DNA of 64,000 bases from NCBI GenBank assembly GCA_037349105.1, contig JAYJMM010000041.1, forward strand, positions 1,798,001 through 1,862,000. Direction: 5' to 3'. Shown in pieces: positions 1 through 10,349 of the stretch. The notes under the pieces are model-generated. The model worked only from the letters and a program-made list of their open reading frames with translations, was not told the DNA's origin and searched no databases. Numbering within the stretch: the first letter of the stretch is position 1; each line of letters begins with the position of its first letter. This DNA comes from Limnomonas spitsbergensis (lineage: Eukaryota > Chlorophyta > Chlorophyceae > Chlamydomonadales). The position numbers and the translations under genes are program-made.

Positions 1-3000
1 GCTGCGCTGGTCGCAGAAGTCAGGGAGAAGGAGGCCCTTCCTGCAAAAGACAGGAGGCAGTCGGCACAGGCCTTTGAAGCCAAGATCCAGGCAGCATTGG
101 CGGCACAAGATGCGCAAGTCGAGACGCAGGCTGCGCTGGTCGCAGAAGTCAGGGAGAAGGAGGCCCTTGCTGCAAAAGACAGGAGGCAGAAGGAAGAGGC
201 CTGTCAAGCCAAGATCCAGGCAGCGTTGGCGGCACATGATGCGGAAGTCAAGGCGCAGGCTGATCTGGTAGCAGAAGCCAAGGAGCAGGAGGCCCTTGCT
301 GCAAAAGACAGGAGGCAGGCAGCACAGGTGGCAAAAGAAAAGCGACGAGCGGCTCGGTCGCGCGTGGGCGCGGTCTCGACCAGTATCTTGTTTCGTGAAC
401 CTTTACACGAGATCGGGCGTGGCGGTTGCGCCATAATCTACCGCGTCTTCTACCGGGGGCGCTTCGTCGCATTCAAGCGCGCTCTGGTACGTAATGAACC
501 CTGAACCCTGAAAGCTAAACACTCATCACTGAACGTTGATCACTGAACAGTGAACAGTGAACCCGTAACCCTGCACCCTGAACGAAAACCAGGGACAATG
601 CTCAATAAACACTTGTCCCCGACCCCCTGTCTCTATACCCTTATGGCCTTGTCCCTGAACCCCTGCCCCCTGTTCCTTTACCGTTGTCCCTGAACCCTTG
701 TCCCTGAACCCCTGCCCCCTGTTCCTTTACCGTTGTCCCTGAACCCTTGTCTCTGAAACCCTGCCCCCCTGTTTCTTTACCTTTGTCCCTGACTCCCTGC
801 CCCCCTGTTACTCAACCCTTGTCCCTGTCCCCTTGTCTCTGAACCCCTGCCCCCCTGTTTCTTAACTGTTGTCCCTGAACCCTTGTCCTGAACCCGAATC
901 CCTCAATCCTTGCACCTTCGCACCTGCATCCTGTACCCTCGCCCTCACACCTGCACCCACGCACCTGTACCCTTGCCCCTGGACCCTCGCCCCTGGACCC
1001 TCGCCCCTGGACCCTCGTCCCTGGACCCTCGCCCCTGGACCCTTGCCCCTGGACCATCGTCCCTGGAGCATCGCCCCAGGACCCTGGCTGTTGGACCTTC
1101 ACCCCTGGACCCTCGCCCCTGAATACTCGCCCCTGAATACTCGCCACTAAACCCTTTTTACTTGACTGTAAGCCCCGAACCGCAATCCCTGTACTCTTTT
1201 CCCTGAACCCTCACCATTGAGCCCTTGTCCCTGAACCCTCACCCTTGGACCCTCATCCCTGCACCCTCACCCCTGAACCCTCACCCCTGCACCTCACCCC
1301 TCACCCCTCACCCCTGAAACCTCACCCCTGAAACCTCACCCCTGAAACCTCAGCCCTGAACCCTCACCCCTGAACCCTCACCCCTAAGCCCTTATCCCTG
1401 AACCCTCACCCCTGAACCCTCACCCCTAAACCCTCACCCTAAGCCCTCACCCCTGATCCCTCACCCCTGAACCCTCACCCCTGAACCCTCACCCTTGAAC
1501 CCTCACCCCTAAACCCTCACTCCTAAGCCTTGACCCCTTAACCCTTATCCTTGAACCCTCACCCCTAAACCCTGACCCTTAAGCCCTCACCCACCTGCCT
1601 GTCCTATTAGCCGGGCCAGGAGCAACTGCTTGAGCAGGAGATCGAGACCCTGAAGCTGGTGCGCGGCCCTGGTGTCATCAACGTGGTGGCGGTGGTGCGG
1701 GACTCTGAAGTCAAGGGCATGCCCATCGGTGGATATCTGATGGAGCTGATGGACGGCTCAGTCCAGGATTTGATCATGGCCGCCACGTAAGTGCAGGAAC
1801 AGAGAGGATCGAGGTCTGTGGATCTTATGAACTCGATGATGAAAGATGGATTCAGGCTCCTGCTTTCCCATATTTATTTTGTGGTTGGGGCGCTGATCTG
1901 TCCATATCAGGACCGACCTGAAAATCAGCAAGGCCTCCAAGGTTGACTGACAGAGTGACAGTGTATATACACGGTACTAGCTTTAGATGGCACTTAGTGC
2001 AGCTAGTTTCCTGTCCTATAAGTTTGTCTGGTAATAAAGTGGAATCCTCCCAGCCAGTCACGCGGTCACTCGTTGGCATGTGTAATCGGGCACACATTCG
2101 TTTACACGAGCACTCTCTTAGTCACTCACTATGACTGACAGGCACTCACTCTCCCGGTCACACAATAACTTTGCCACTCGCTCATTCCTTGCTCGGCCAC
2201 CCACACATGTGCCCACTCTTTCTGCCGCTCACTCCCTCGGCCACTCTATCTCCTGCTGGTTCAGGTGCCCCGACTTCATCCTGGACATTCTCCTCAAGTG
2301 CACCCTTGCCCTGGAGGCCTTCCACGGCAAAGGCTTCCTGCACAACGATGTCAAGCTGGATAACTTCCTGTACACCAAGAGGGTGGGCGCCAACGGGGAG
2401 GAGAGCTTTCAAGTCAGGGTGAGCAAATATACTGTACACCGGGTGAGGGGATCCACACTATTCACCGGCTGAGGGAATCCACACTATTTACCGGGTGAGG
2501 GAATCCACACTATTTGCCAGGTGAGGGGATCCACACTATTTACCGGGTGAGGGAATCCACACTATTTGCCGGGTGAGGGGATCCACATTGTTCACCGGGT
2601 GAGGGGATCCACACTATTTGCCGGGTGAGGGGATCCACATTGTTCACCGGGTGAGGGGATCCACACTATTTGCCGGGTGAGGGAATCCACACTATTTGCC
2701 GGGTGAGGGGATCCACATTGTTCACCGGGTGAGGGGATCCACACTATTTGCCGGGTGAGGGGATCCACATTGTTCACCGGGTGAGGGGATCCACACTATT
2801 TGCCGGGTGAGGGAATCCACACTATTTGCCGGGTGAGGGGATCCACATTGTTCACTGGGTGAGGGAATCCACGTGTCAGCGTTGTACAGCAAGTACTTAG
2901 GGATACACACACTCGTTTTACTTTGACTGTTGGGAAGGTCGGTAATCATCTTGTGAGGTAGATCCAGCTAGACTTAGCTAGATCCAGCTACATCCAGCTA

Positions 3001-6000
3001 GAACCGGCTAGATCCAGCTAGATCTGGCTGTCAGCTGGTAGAGCAAGACAGACTGGAGCGAGACTGGCGCTAGATTCAAGTTCAGCAAGAGGATCTATAC
3101 AGCAGTATGTCACAACACACTGCCGTAGAATTCATCGTGCAGAAACAAACAGCATCATTATTGCGTGACGAGAACAAACAGCCAACTGGTTCTGTGCAGC
3201 TGGATCGGTTCCCTTAATCTGAATCTATACATTTGAATAATGTTCACCACTACAAGGTTGCTGCCGCCCATAATTGCGGAGCCTGTTTCATTTTTATTGA
3301 CTTCCTCCCCCTCCTTCTCAGCACACCTAGACGACCTCCTACAGCGATGCGCCCTCACCTCATCCTCCCCTCCTTCATGTGAATGTATGATAACCCTAAG
3401 CTGAACCCTAAACCTGTTTTTGAACCCTACACCATTATCTATCCATAACACAATTTATGATCCTTGACCCATAATCCCTCAATCCAATGCTGCAGACATC
3501 TGGTACCTGAACCCTGACCCGTCACCCATGAACCCTTGGTCGAATGCTGCAGATATCGGGCACCTGAACCCCGACCCTCCTCCCCTGAACTCTGAATCAA
3601 TTGCTGCAGATATCCGGCACCTGAACCTGACCCTCCTCCCCTGAACCCTCATTCAATTGCTGCAGACATCCGGCACCTGAACCCTGTCCCGTCACCCATG
3701 AACCCTGAATCAATTGCTGCAGACAGCCGGCTCCTGAACCTCACCCTCCTCCCCTGAACCCTCATTCAATTGCTGCAGACATCCGGCACCTGAACCTGAC
3801 CCTCCTCCCCTGAACCCTCATTCAATTGCTGCAGACATCCGGCACCTGAACCCTGTCCCGTCACCCATGAACCCTGAATCAATTGCTGCAGACAGCCGGC
3901 TCCTGAACCTGACCCTCCTCCCCTGAACCCTCATTCAATTGCTGCAGACATCCGGCACCTGAACCTGACCCTCCTCCCCTGAACCCTCATTCAATTGCTG
4001 CAGACATCCGGCACCTGAACCCTGACCCTTCTCCCCTGAACCCTCATTCAATTGCTGCAGACATCCGGCACCTGAACCCTGACCCTTCTCCCCTGAACCC
4101 TCATTCAATTGCTGCAGACATCCGGCACCTGAACCCTGACCCGTCACCCATCAGCCCTGAATTTACTTTTGCAGACATCCGGAACCTGAACCCTGACTCT
4201 CCTCCCCTGAACCCTGAATCAATCGCTACAGACATCTGGCACCTGAACCCTGACCCTCCTCCCTTGAACCCTGAATCAATTGCTGCAGATAATTGGCACC
4301 TGAACCCTGACTCTCCTCCCCCGAACCCTGAATTAATTGCTGCAGATATCGGGCACCTGAACCCTGACCCTCCTCTTCTGAACCCTGAATCATTGGCTTC
4401 AGTTTTTTCAACATGTGAACCCTGACCCTTCCCCCCCTTAAACCCTCAATCAATAGCTGCAGGTGTCCGACACCTGAACGACTAAACCCTGACCCTCCTC
4501 CCTCAAACCCTGAATCAATGGCTGCAGTTGTCCGACGCCTGAACGACTGAACCCTGACCCTTCTTCCCTAAACCCTCAATCAATGGCTGCAGGTGTCCAA
4601 CTCGTGAACGGTTAATCCCTGACCCTCCTCCCCTAAACCCTCAATCATTTGGTGCAGATAGCGGATGCCGGCATGGCCAGGAGGATGGACTCTGTCGGGT
4701 GCACTCAGGGACCTACTGGTGGCACCCTGTCCTACCAGGCGCCAGAGTGCCTCCGCGACGCTCAGGTGGGGATAAGGATGGGGACTGAAATTAAATGGAG
4801 TGGTACTTAAAAGGGCTGGTCTGGAATCAGCAACGTCATCCATGGTCATGGATTACGATGTGCATCACACATAAGTATATCGTAATACACATTAGGGTTG
4901 GCGCACTGCCCTAAATATTATTTCATATGGATGTTTGTGCGGAATTGGGGGGACATAAGGTAGGGTCAAAAAAAAGTCTGTTCAGCGCTGCAGAACAAAG
5001 CTGCACAACATTTCCCAAAGTCGTTGTTTGAGGCCTGGGAGGTTGCGTCGACCAGACTGCGTCATATGGGGTTTGGTCCCCAGACCTATTGCTAATGTAC
5101 AGACATAAAATAAAGGAAATTACGCCCCCCCAGGGTCTTGGGGGTTGAGGGAACAGTGTGGCTCAGGGCCAAAGCCACATCCGCATCGTTACCATCATGT
5201 ACCTGCATCCACTACTGGTCAGTGAGTGCCTGTTGCAACCAGGGCCCTGAGGGCCAGCAGGTTTCCCATGCAAGAATGGTCGGATCAAAAACAGTTGACC
5301 CAACTGAAACACCTGGTATCTGCACCAGCCGATGCCAAACCCCGCCTGCAATTTGCAACAATGCCATTTTCATCGTTGCTTCTGGCACGCTTGAGCTGGA
5401 CTCCAGCTAAATCTGCAGATTGATTTTAGCGCGCTTAGGCTGTGCTTGAGCTGCATATCGGCCTGCGGCCGCTGGGGACTGGTGCAGCAAGACCTGGTGC
5501 TTGGGCCGCGGGCCAAACGCTGATCGTGTTTTAGGGATGAGGCCTCAAGGGTGCAGGGTTCACCCAGCCATTGGCCCATGGGTGGCCTTTTCTTGACCCC
5601 GTGAATGGGGCCTGGTGCGCTGTTAATACAAGCAATACAGAAAAAGTCGGAATTCACGCGTACCGTACTGTGCCTTTGCCTTAGCGCAAAATACGGGTTG
5701 CGTGGAATGCGTGCGCACTATAAAATAATTCCAGAACTCGCGCTGTGCGGTAATTTGTCGGTCTGGGATTACAAAATTGTCTGGCCCACGAGCAGCCTCT
5801 ACCAGTTCGGCAGTATAGGCAGGGTCACTGGGTCCTTTTATAAACGCTGCGTGCATGTTTTTTATTATTTCGAACCCGCAAGATCGACTTAGAGACCGCA
5901 CGGACATCTAAAATTGGATGTTTTTCGAGGCCTGCACCAAGACAGACCACGACTACGGTATCGCAGTGTCCCCCTGGGGCTGGAGGCAAGTCCACGGCCG

Positions 6001-9000
6001 CCACTAGAACTATATCACAGCGTCGTTGAACTTGTACTCAATATCTTCCAACTTCAAAAGTCACGACATCATTTTTCATATTTTCAACGCGTTTAGTCTA
6101 TTCTGTTTAATTATAAAATCAGGGTCGGCTTTCCTTTGCGTGCTGGGAGCTAGCCCGCGCCCATCAGGCCACTACTTTTCTGCTGTTTGTCTGAATCACA
6201 GTGTCGTCCAACTTGTATTTTATTTATTTAAACTTGAAAATACTGCCTCCCCGTCCCTTCTCCCGCCACATGTCAGTGGGCATGTGGTTGGAGCTAGGCA
6301 GTCAGCCCTTATCTGGCCACTGATTGTATGCTGTCTGTTGGAAGTATACATAGCACTGGGGGGATAGCCTGTGCACTGGGGGGATAGGCGGTGCACTGGG
6401 GGGTTAGGCGGTGCACTGGGGGAATAGGCGTTGCACTGGGGGGATAGGCGGTGCACTGGGGGGATAGGCGTTGCACTGGGGGGATAGGCGATGCACTGGG
6501 GGGATAGGCGGTGCACTGGGGGGATAGGCGGTGCACTGGGGGGATAGGCGGTGCACTGGGGGGATAGGCGGTGCACTGGGGGGATAGGCGGTGCACTGGG
6601 GGGATAGGCGGTGCACTGGGGGGATAGGCGGTGCACTGGGGGGATAGGCGGTGCACTGGGGGGATAGGCGTTGCACTGGGGGGATAGGCGGTGCACTGGG
6701 GGGATAGGCGATGCACTGGGGGGATAGGCGGAGCACTGGGGGGATAGGCGGTGCACTGGGGGGATAGGCGGTGCACTGGGGGGATAGGCGGTGCACTGGG
6801 GGGATAGGCGGTGCACTGGGGGGATAGGCGGTGCATTGGGGGGATAGGCGGTGCACTGGGGGGATAGGCGTTGCACTGGGGGGATAGGCGGTGCACTGGG
6901 GGGATAGGCGGTGCACTGGGGGGATAGGCGGTGCACTGGGGGGATAGGCGGTGCACTGGGGGGATAGGCGGTGCACTGGGGGGATAGGCGGTGCACTGGG
7001 GGGATAGGCGGTGCACTGGGGGGATAGGCGGTGCACTGGGGGGAAAGGCGGCGCACTGGGGGGATAGGCGTTGCACTGGGGGGATAGGCGGTGCACTGGG
7101 GGGATAGGCGGTGCACTGGGGGGATAGGCGGTGCACTGGGGGGATAGGCGGTGCACTGGGGGGATAGGCGGTGCATGCACTGGGGGGATAGGCGGTGCAC
7201 TGGGGGGATAGGCGGTGCACTGGGGGGATAGGCGTTGCACTGGGGGGAAAGGCGGTGCACTGGGGGGATAGGCGTTGCACTGGGGGGATAGGCGGTGCAC
7301 TGGGGGGATAGGCGGTGCACTGGGGGGATAGGCGGTGCACTGGGGGGATAGGCGGTGCACTGGGGGGATAGGCGGTGCACTGGGGGGATAGGCGGTGCAC
7401 TGGGGGGATAGGCGGTGCACTGGGGGGATAGGCAGTGCATTGGGGGGATAGGCGGTGCACTGGGGGGATAGGCGTTGCACTGGGGGGATAGGCGGTGCAC
7501 TGGGGGGATAGGCGGTGCACTGGGGGGATAGGCGGTGCACTGGGGGGATAGGCGGTGCACTGGGGGGATAGGCGGTGCACTGGGGGGATAGGCGGTGCAC
7601 TGGGGGGATAGGCGGTGCACTGGGGGGATAGGCGGTGCACTGGGGGGAAAGGCGGCGCACTGGGGGGATAGGCGTTGCACTGGGGGGATAGGCGGTGCAC
7701 TGGGGGGATAGGCGGTGCACTGGGGGGATAGGCGGTGCACTGGGGGGATAGGCGGTGCACTGGGGGGATAGGCGGTGCATGCACTGGGGGGATAGGCGGT
7801 GCACTGGGGGGATAGGCGGTGCACTGGGGGGATAGGCGTTGCACTGGGGGGAAAGGCGGTGCACTGGGGGGATAGGCGTTGCACTGGGGGGATAGGCGGT
7901 GCACTGGGGGGATAGGCGGTGCACTGGGGGGATAGGCGGTGCACTGGGGGGATAGGCGGTGCACTGGGGGGATAGGCGGTGCACTGGGGGGATAGGCGGT
8001 GCACTGGGGGGATAGGCGGTGCACTGGGGGGATAGGCGGTGCACTGGGGGGATAGGCGGTGCACTGGGGGGATAGGCGGTGCACTGGGGGGATAGGCAGT
8101 GCATTGGGGGGATAGGCGGTGCACTGGGGGGATAGGCGTTGCACTGGGGGGATAGGCGGTGCACTGGGGGGATAGGCGGTGCACTGGGGGGATAGGCGGT
8201 GCACTGGGGGGATAGGCGGTGCACTGGGGGGATAGGCGGTGCACTGGGGGGATAGGCGGTGCACTGGGGGGATAGGCGGTGCACTGGGGGGATAGGCGGT
8301 GCACTGGGGGGATAGGCGGTGCATGCACTGGGGGGATAGGCGGTGCACTGGGGGGATAGGCGGTGCACTGGGGGGATAGGCGTTGCACTGGGGGGAAAGG
8401 CGGTGCACTGGGGGGATAGGCGTTGCACTGGGGGGATAGGCGGTGCACTGGGGGGATAGGCGGTGCACTGGGGGGATAGGCGGTGCACTGGGGGGATAGG
8501 CGGTGCACTGGGGGGATAGGCGGTGCACTGGGGGGATAGGCGGTGCACTGGGGGGATAGGCGGTGCACTGGGGGGATAGGCAGTGCATTGGGGGGATAGG
8601 CGGTGCACTGGGGGGATAGGCGTTGCACTGGGGGGATAGGCGGTGCACTGGGGGGATAGGCGGTGCACTGGGGGGATAGGCGGTGCACTGGGGGGATAGG
8701 CGGTGCACTGGGGGGATAGGCGGTGCACTGGGGGGATAGGCGGTGCACTGGGGGGATAGGCGGTGCACTGGGGGGATAGGCGGTGCACTGGGGGGAAAGG
8801 CGGCGCACTGGGGGGATAGGCGTTGCACTGGGGGGATAGGCGGTGCACTGGGGGGATAGGCGGTGCACTGGGGGGATAGGCGGTGCACTGGGGGGATAGG
8901 CGGTGCACTGGGGGGATAGGCGGTGCATGCACTGGGGGGATAGGCGGTGCACTGGGGGGATAGGCGGTGCACTGGGGGGATAGGCGTTGCACTGGGGGGA

Positions 9001-10349
9001 AAGGCGGTGCACTGGGGGGATAGGCGTTGCACTGGGGGGATAGGCGGTGCACTGGGGGGATAGGCGGTGCACTGGGGGGATAGGCGGTGCACTGGGGGGA
9101 TAGGCGGTGCACTGGGGGGATAGGCGGTGCACTGGGGGGATAGGCGGTGCACTGGGGGGATAGGCGGTGCACTGGGGGGATAGGCGGTGCACTGGGGGGA
9201 TAGGCGGTGCACTGGAGGGATAGGCGGTTCAGTCACAGCTGCCACCCCAACACCTGGTGCCCTACAAAATATTAATTTCAGGGACACCAGTACATACAAA
9301 CCCCGTGCTCAATCTCCCCTCCCTCCCTCCAAGATGACGGCAACGGCCAAAACCTTTGCATTCGGGTGCAGGTTCATTCACAGTCACCGAAGGATGAATA
9401 TATTATACCTTGTGCCCAATCCTCCCTCCCTTCCTCCCAGGTGTCGGTGTCAGCTTGCACTTGGGCGCATGTTCCTGTGTCCACCACAGCTGAAAAGCCC
9501 TGTGCACTGGGGAGTTGAAGCATGTCCACTCCTTAAGGAATGAATTAATATCTAGTGTCCAATCCCCCCTCCCAGGTGTCGGCAGCAGCTGAAACCTTTG
9601 CACTGGGGCGCATGTTCCTGGCCGCACTCAACAAGCTGGAGGCTCCGTACATCGAGATCATCGACGACATAGTGTTGTATGACCCGACCCTCAACTACAA
9701 CCAGGCCTGGGCAGCATTCGGCAAGTACCTCAAGTCCAACCCACATCCCACCCTGTCTCTGGACCTGGCCAAGATGGCGCCGTTTGGGCCCTGGAGGACA
9801 AAGGCCTTGAAAGATCTGCTGACTGACTGCCTGGAGGTGGACGCTGGCCTCCGTCCCCCCCTGGCGCATGTGTTGAATGACCTGCGGTGGATGGCTGACA
9901 GAATCGCAGCAGAAAAAGCAGCAGCAACACTAGTGGCAGTCCCAGCAGTTGCAGCAGCAGCCCCAGCAGCCCCGGCAGTTGCAGCAACAGCCCCAGCAAC
10001 AACAGCTTCTGCACCCGCAATTGCGGCACCCATGGTTCGGAGGTTCGGAGGTTCAGCACCAGCAGCATGCAACGGCATGGCTGCAGCAGCTGCCGCCACA
10101 CCGGCACATGCAGTCGTGCCTGCTGTACAGGCCGGCGGAGGAGCACCAGCCCATGGAGGGAGGCAGGACCCTGCCATTGGGACCCCACCAAGCGGGCTGA
10201 GTCAGAGGATTTTGGCATCACCAAGGTTGGCGTCTGCTTCAAAGGAAGCAATAGCCGCCGCAGCATTAGCACCCACGCCAGCAACAACGCCAAGAGGCAA
10301 TGGTGGGGGACAGGCCCCTGCATTGGGGACCCTGCCACTCAGTATTTGA
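1..10349 (+). CDS. Protein kinase with N-terminal coiled-coil repeats (5' partial, 5 exons seen)
   Basis: Spliced model: exons <1-486, 1611-1786, 2265-2418, 4658-4765 and 9576-10349, all joining in frame with GT-AG introns (about 565 aa, 5' end missing). The first exon starts with charged Ala/Glu/Lys-rich coiled coil built from 43-residue repeats, then the kinase N-lobe: glycine loop IGRGGCAIIY and the VAFK lysine. Exon 2 gives the helix C/hinge region (LMELMDG). Exon 3 carries the catalytic loop HNDVKLDNFL. Exon 4 carries the metal-binding DAG (in place of DFG) and the APE motif. Exon 5 finishes the C-lobe and runs into an Ala/Pro-rich low-complexity tail that ends at a TGA. HRD is HND, so the RD arginine is absent, but the catalytic Asp, the VAFK Lys and the DAG Asp remain; activity is plausible. 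It reads as a Ser/Thr or TKL-like kinase; the family was not resolved. Introns 3 and 4 are packed with tandem repeats. Confidence 0.85.
487..1610 (+). repeat. Kinase intron 1: degenerate CCCTGAACC-type filler
   Basis: The intron runs from GTACGT at 487 to TTAG at 1610. It is almost wholly made of degenerate short repeats on the theme CCCTGAACCCT, CCCTCACCCCTGAA and CCCTAAACCC, strongly C-rich on the + strand. The units resemble decayed CCCTAAA plant/algal telomere repeats and act as an over-long polypyrimidine-like stretch before the acceptor. There is no coding signal. Confidence 0.8.
2425..2870 (+). repeat. 26-bp minisatellite just inside the kinase intron 3 donor
   Basis: About 17 copies of a 26-bp unit containing GGTGAGGGGATCCACA, with A/G and TTTGCC/GTTCACC variants. 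It begins a few bases after the real donor (AGG|GTGAGC at 2418/2419), and every unit carries a GGGTGAG word that looks like a copy of that donor. No frame of it should be read as protein; the open minus frames arise because the unit has no stop codon. Confidence 0.85.
3481..4657 (+). repeat. Approx. 56-60 bp tandem array running into the kinase exon 4 acceptor
   Basis: About 20 imperfect copies of a unit with the order CTGCAGACATCCGGCACCTG, then AACCCTGACCC, then TCCTCCCCTGAACCCTCATT. The last unit passes directly into the true acceptor (GGTGCAG|ATAGCGGATGCCGGC at 4658). The CTGCAGATATCCGG core therefore looks like a copy of the intron end plus the first exon bases. 2871-3480, between this array and the donor-side array, shows no gene. 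Confidence 0.75.
4766..6352 (+). other. First part of kinase intron 4, non-repetitive
   Basis: The donor is CAG|GTGGGG at 4766. I see no coding exon, RNA gene or clear repeat family up to the start of the 20-bp array at 6353. Short open frames here lack splice context and protein-like composition. Confidence 0.6.
6353..9228 (+). repeat. 20-bp minisatellite with higher-order structure (about 143 copies)
   Basis: A nearly perfect array of GCACTGGGGGGATAGGCGGT inside kinase intron 4. Variants (GGCGTT, GGAAAGGCGGC, GGCAGTGCATT, and a 4-bp GCATGCAC insertion) recur in fixed order. The GTGCATGCAC variant occurs at about 7171, 7775, 8319 and 8923, giving spacings of 604, 544 and 604 bp, so blocks of about 27-30 units were duplicated. 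The + strand is very G-rich (runs of six G every 20 bp). Because the unit has no stop codon in any minus frame, three open frames of more than 900 codons appear; they are artefacts. The unit shares GCACTGGGG with the start of exon 5. Confidence 0.95.
9229..9575 (+). repeat. Two decayed copies of the kinase intron 4/exon 5 boundary
   Basis: Real boundary: CCCTCCCAG|GTGTCGGCAGCAGCTG, followed by AAACCTTTGCACTGGGGCGC (from 9576). Copies: about 9322-9375, where AAAACCTTTGCATTCGGGTG follows CCCTCCAAG, and about 9430-9545, where CCTCCCAGGTGTCGGTGTC is followed by TTGCACTTGGGCGCATGTTC and later by CAGCTGAAAAGCCCTGTGCA. Both keep the pyrimidine tract, the AG and the first 30-60 exon bases but have diverged. 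Confidence 0.75.

Noticed and set aside
1270..1600. Telomere end
   Set aside because: The CCCTGAA/CCCTAAA filler is degenerate, internal to a gene and recurs in other introns.
2592..4453. Minus-strand repeat peptides in kinase intron 3; direct repeats resembling a CRISPR-like array
   Set aside because: Units are contiguous without unique spacers, in a eukaryotic intron; the peptides are repeat artefacts.
6220..9299. Three minus-strand open frames of 922-996 codons with a repeated HRLSPQCTAYPPSAPPIPPV peptide
   Set aside because: The 20-bp minisatellite has no stop in any minus frame, so all three frames stay open by arithmetic; the array lies inside a kinase intron on the other strand.
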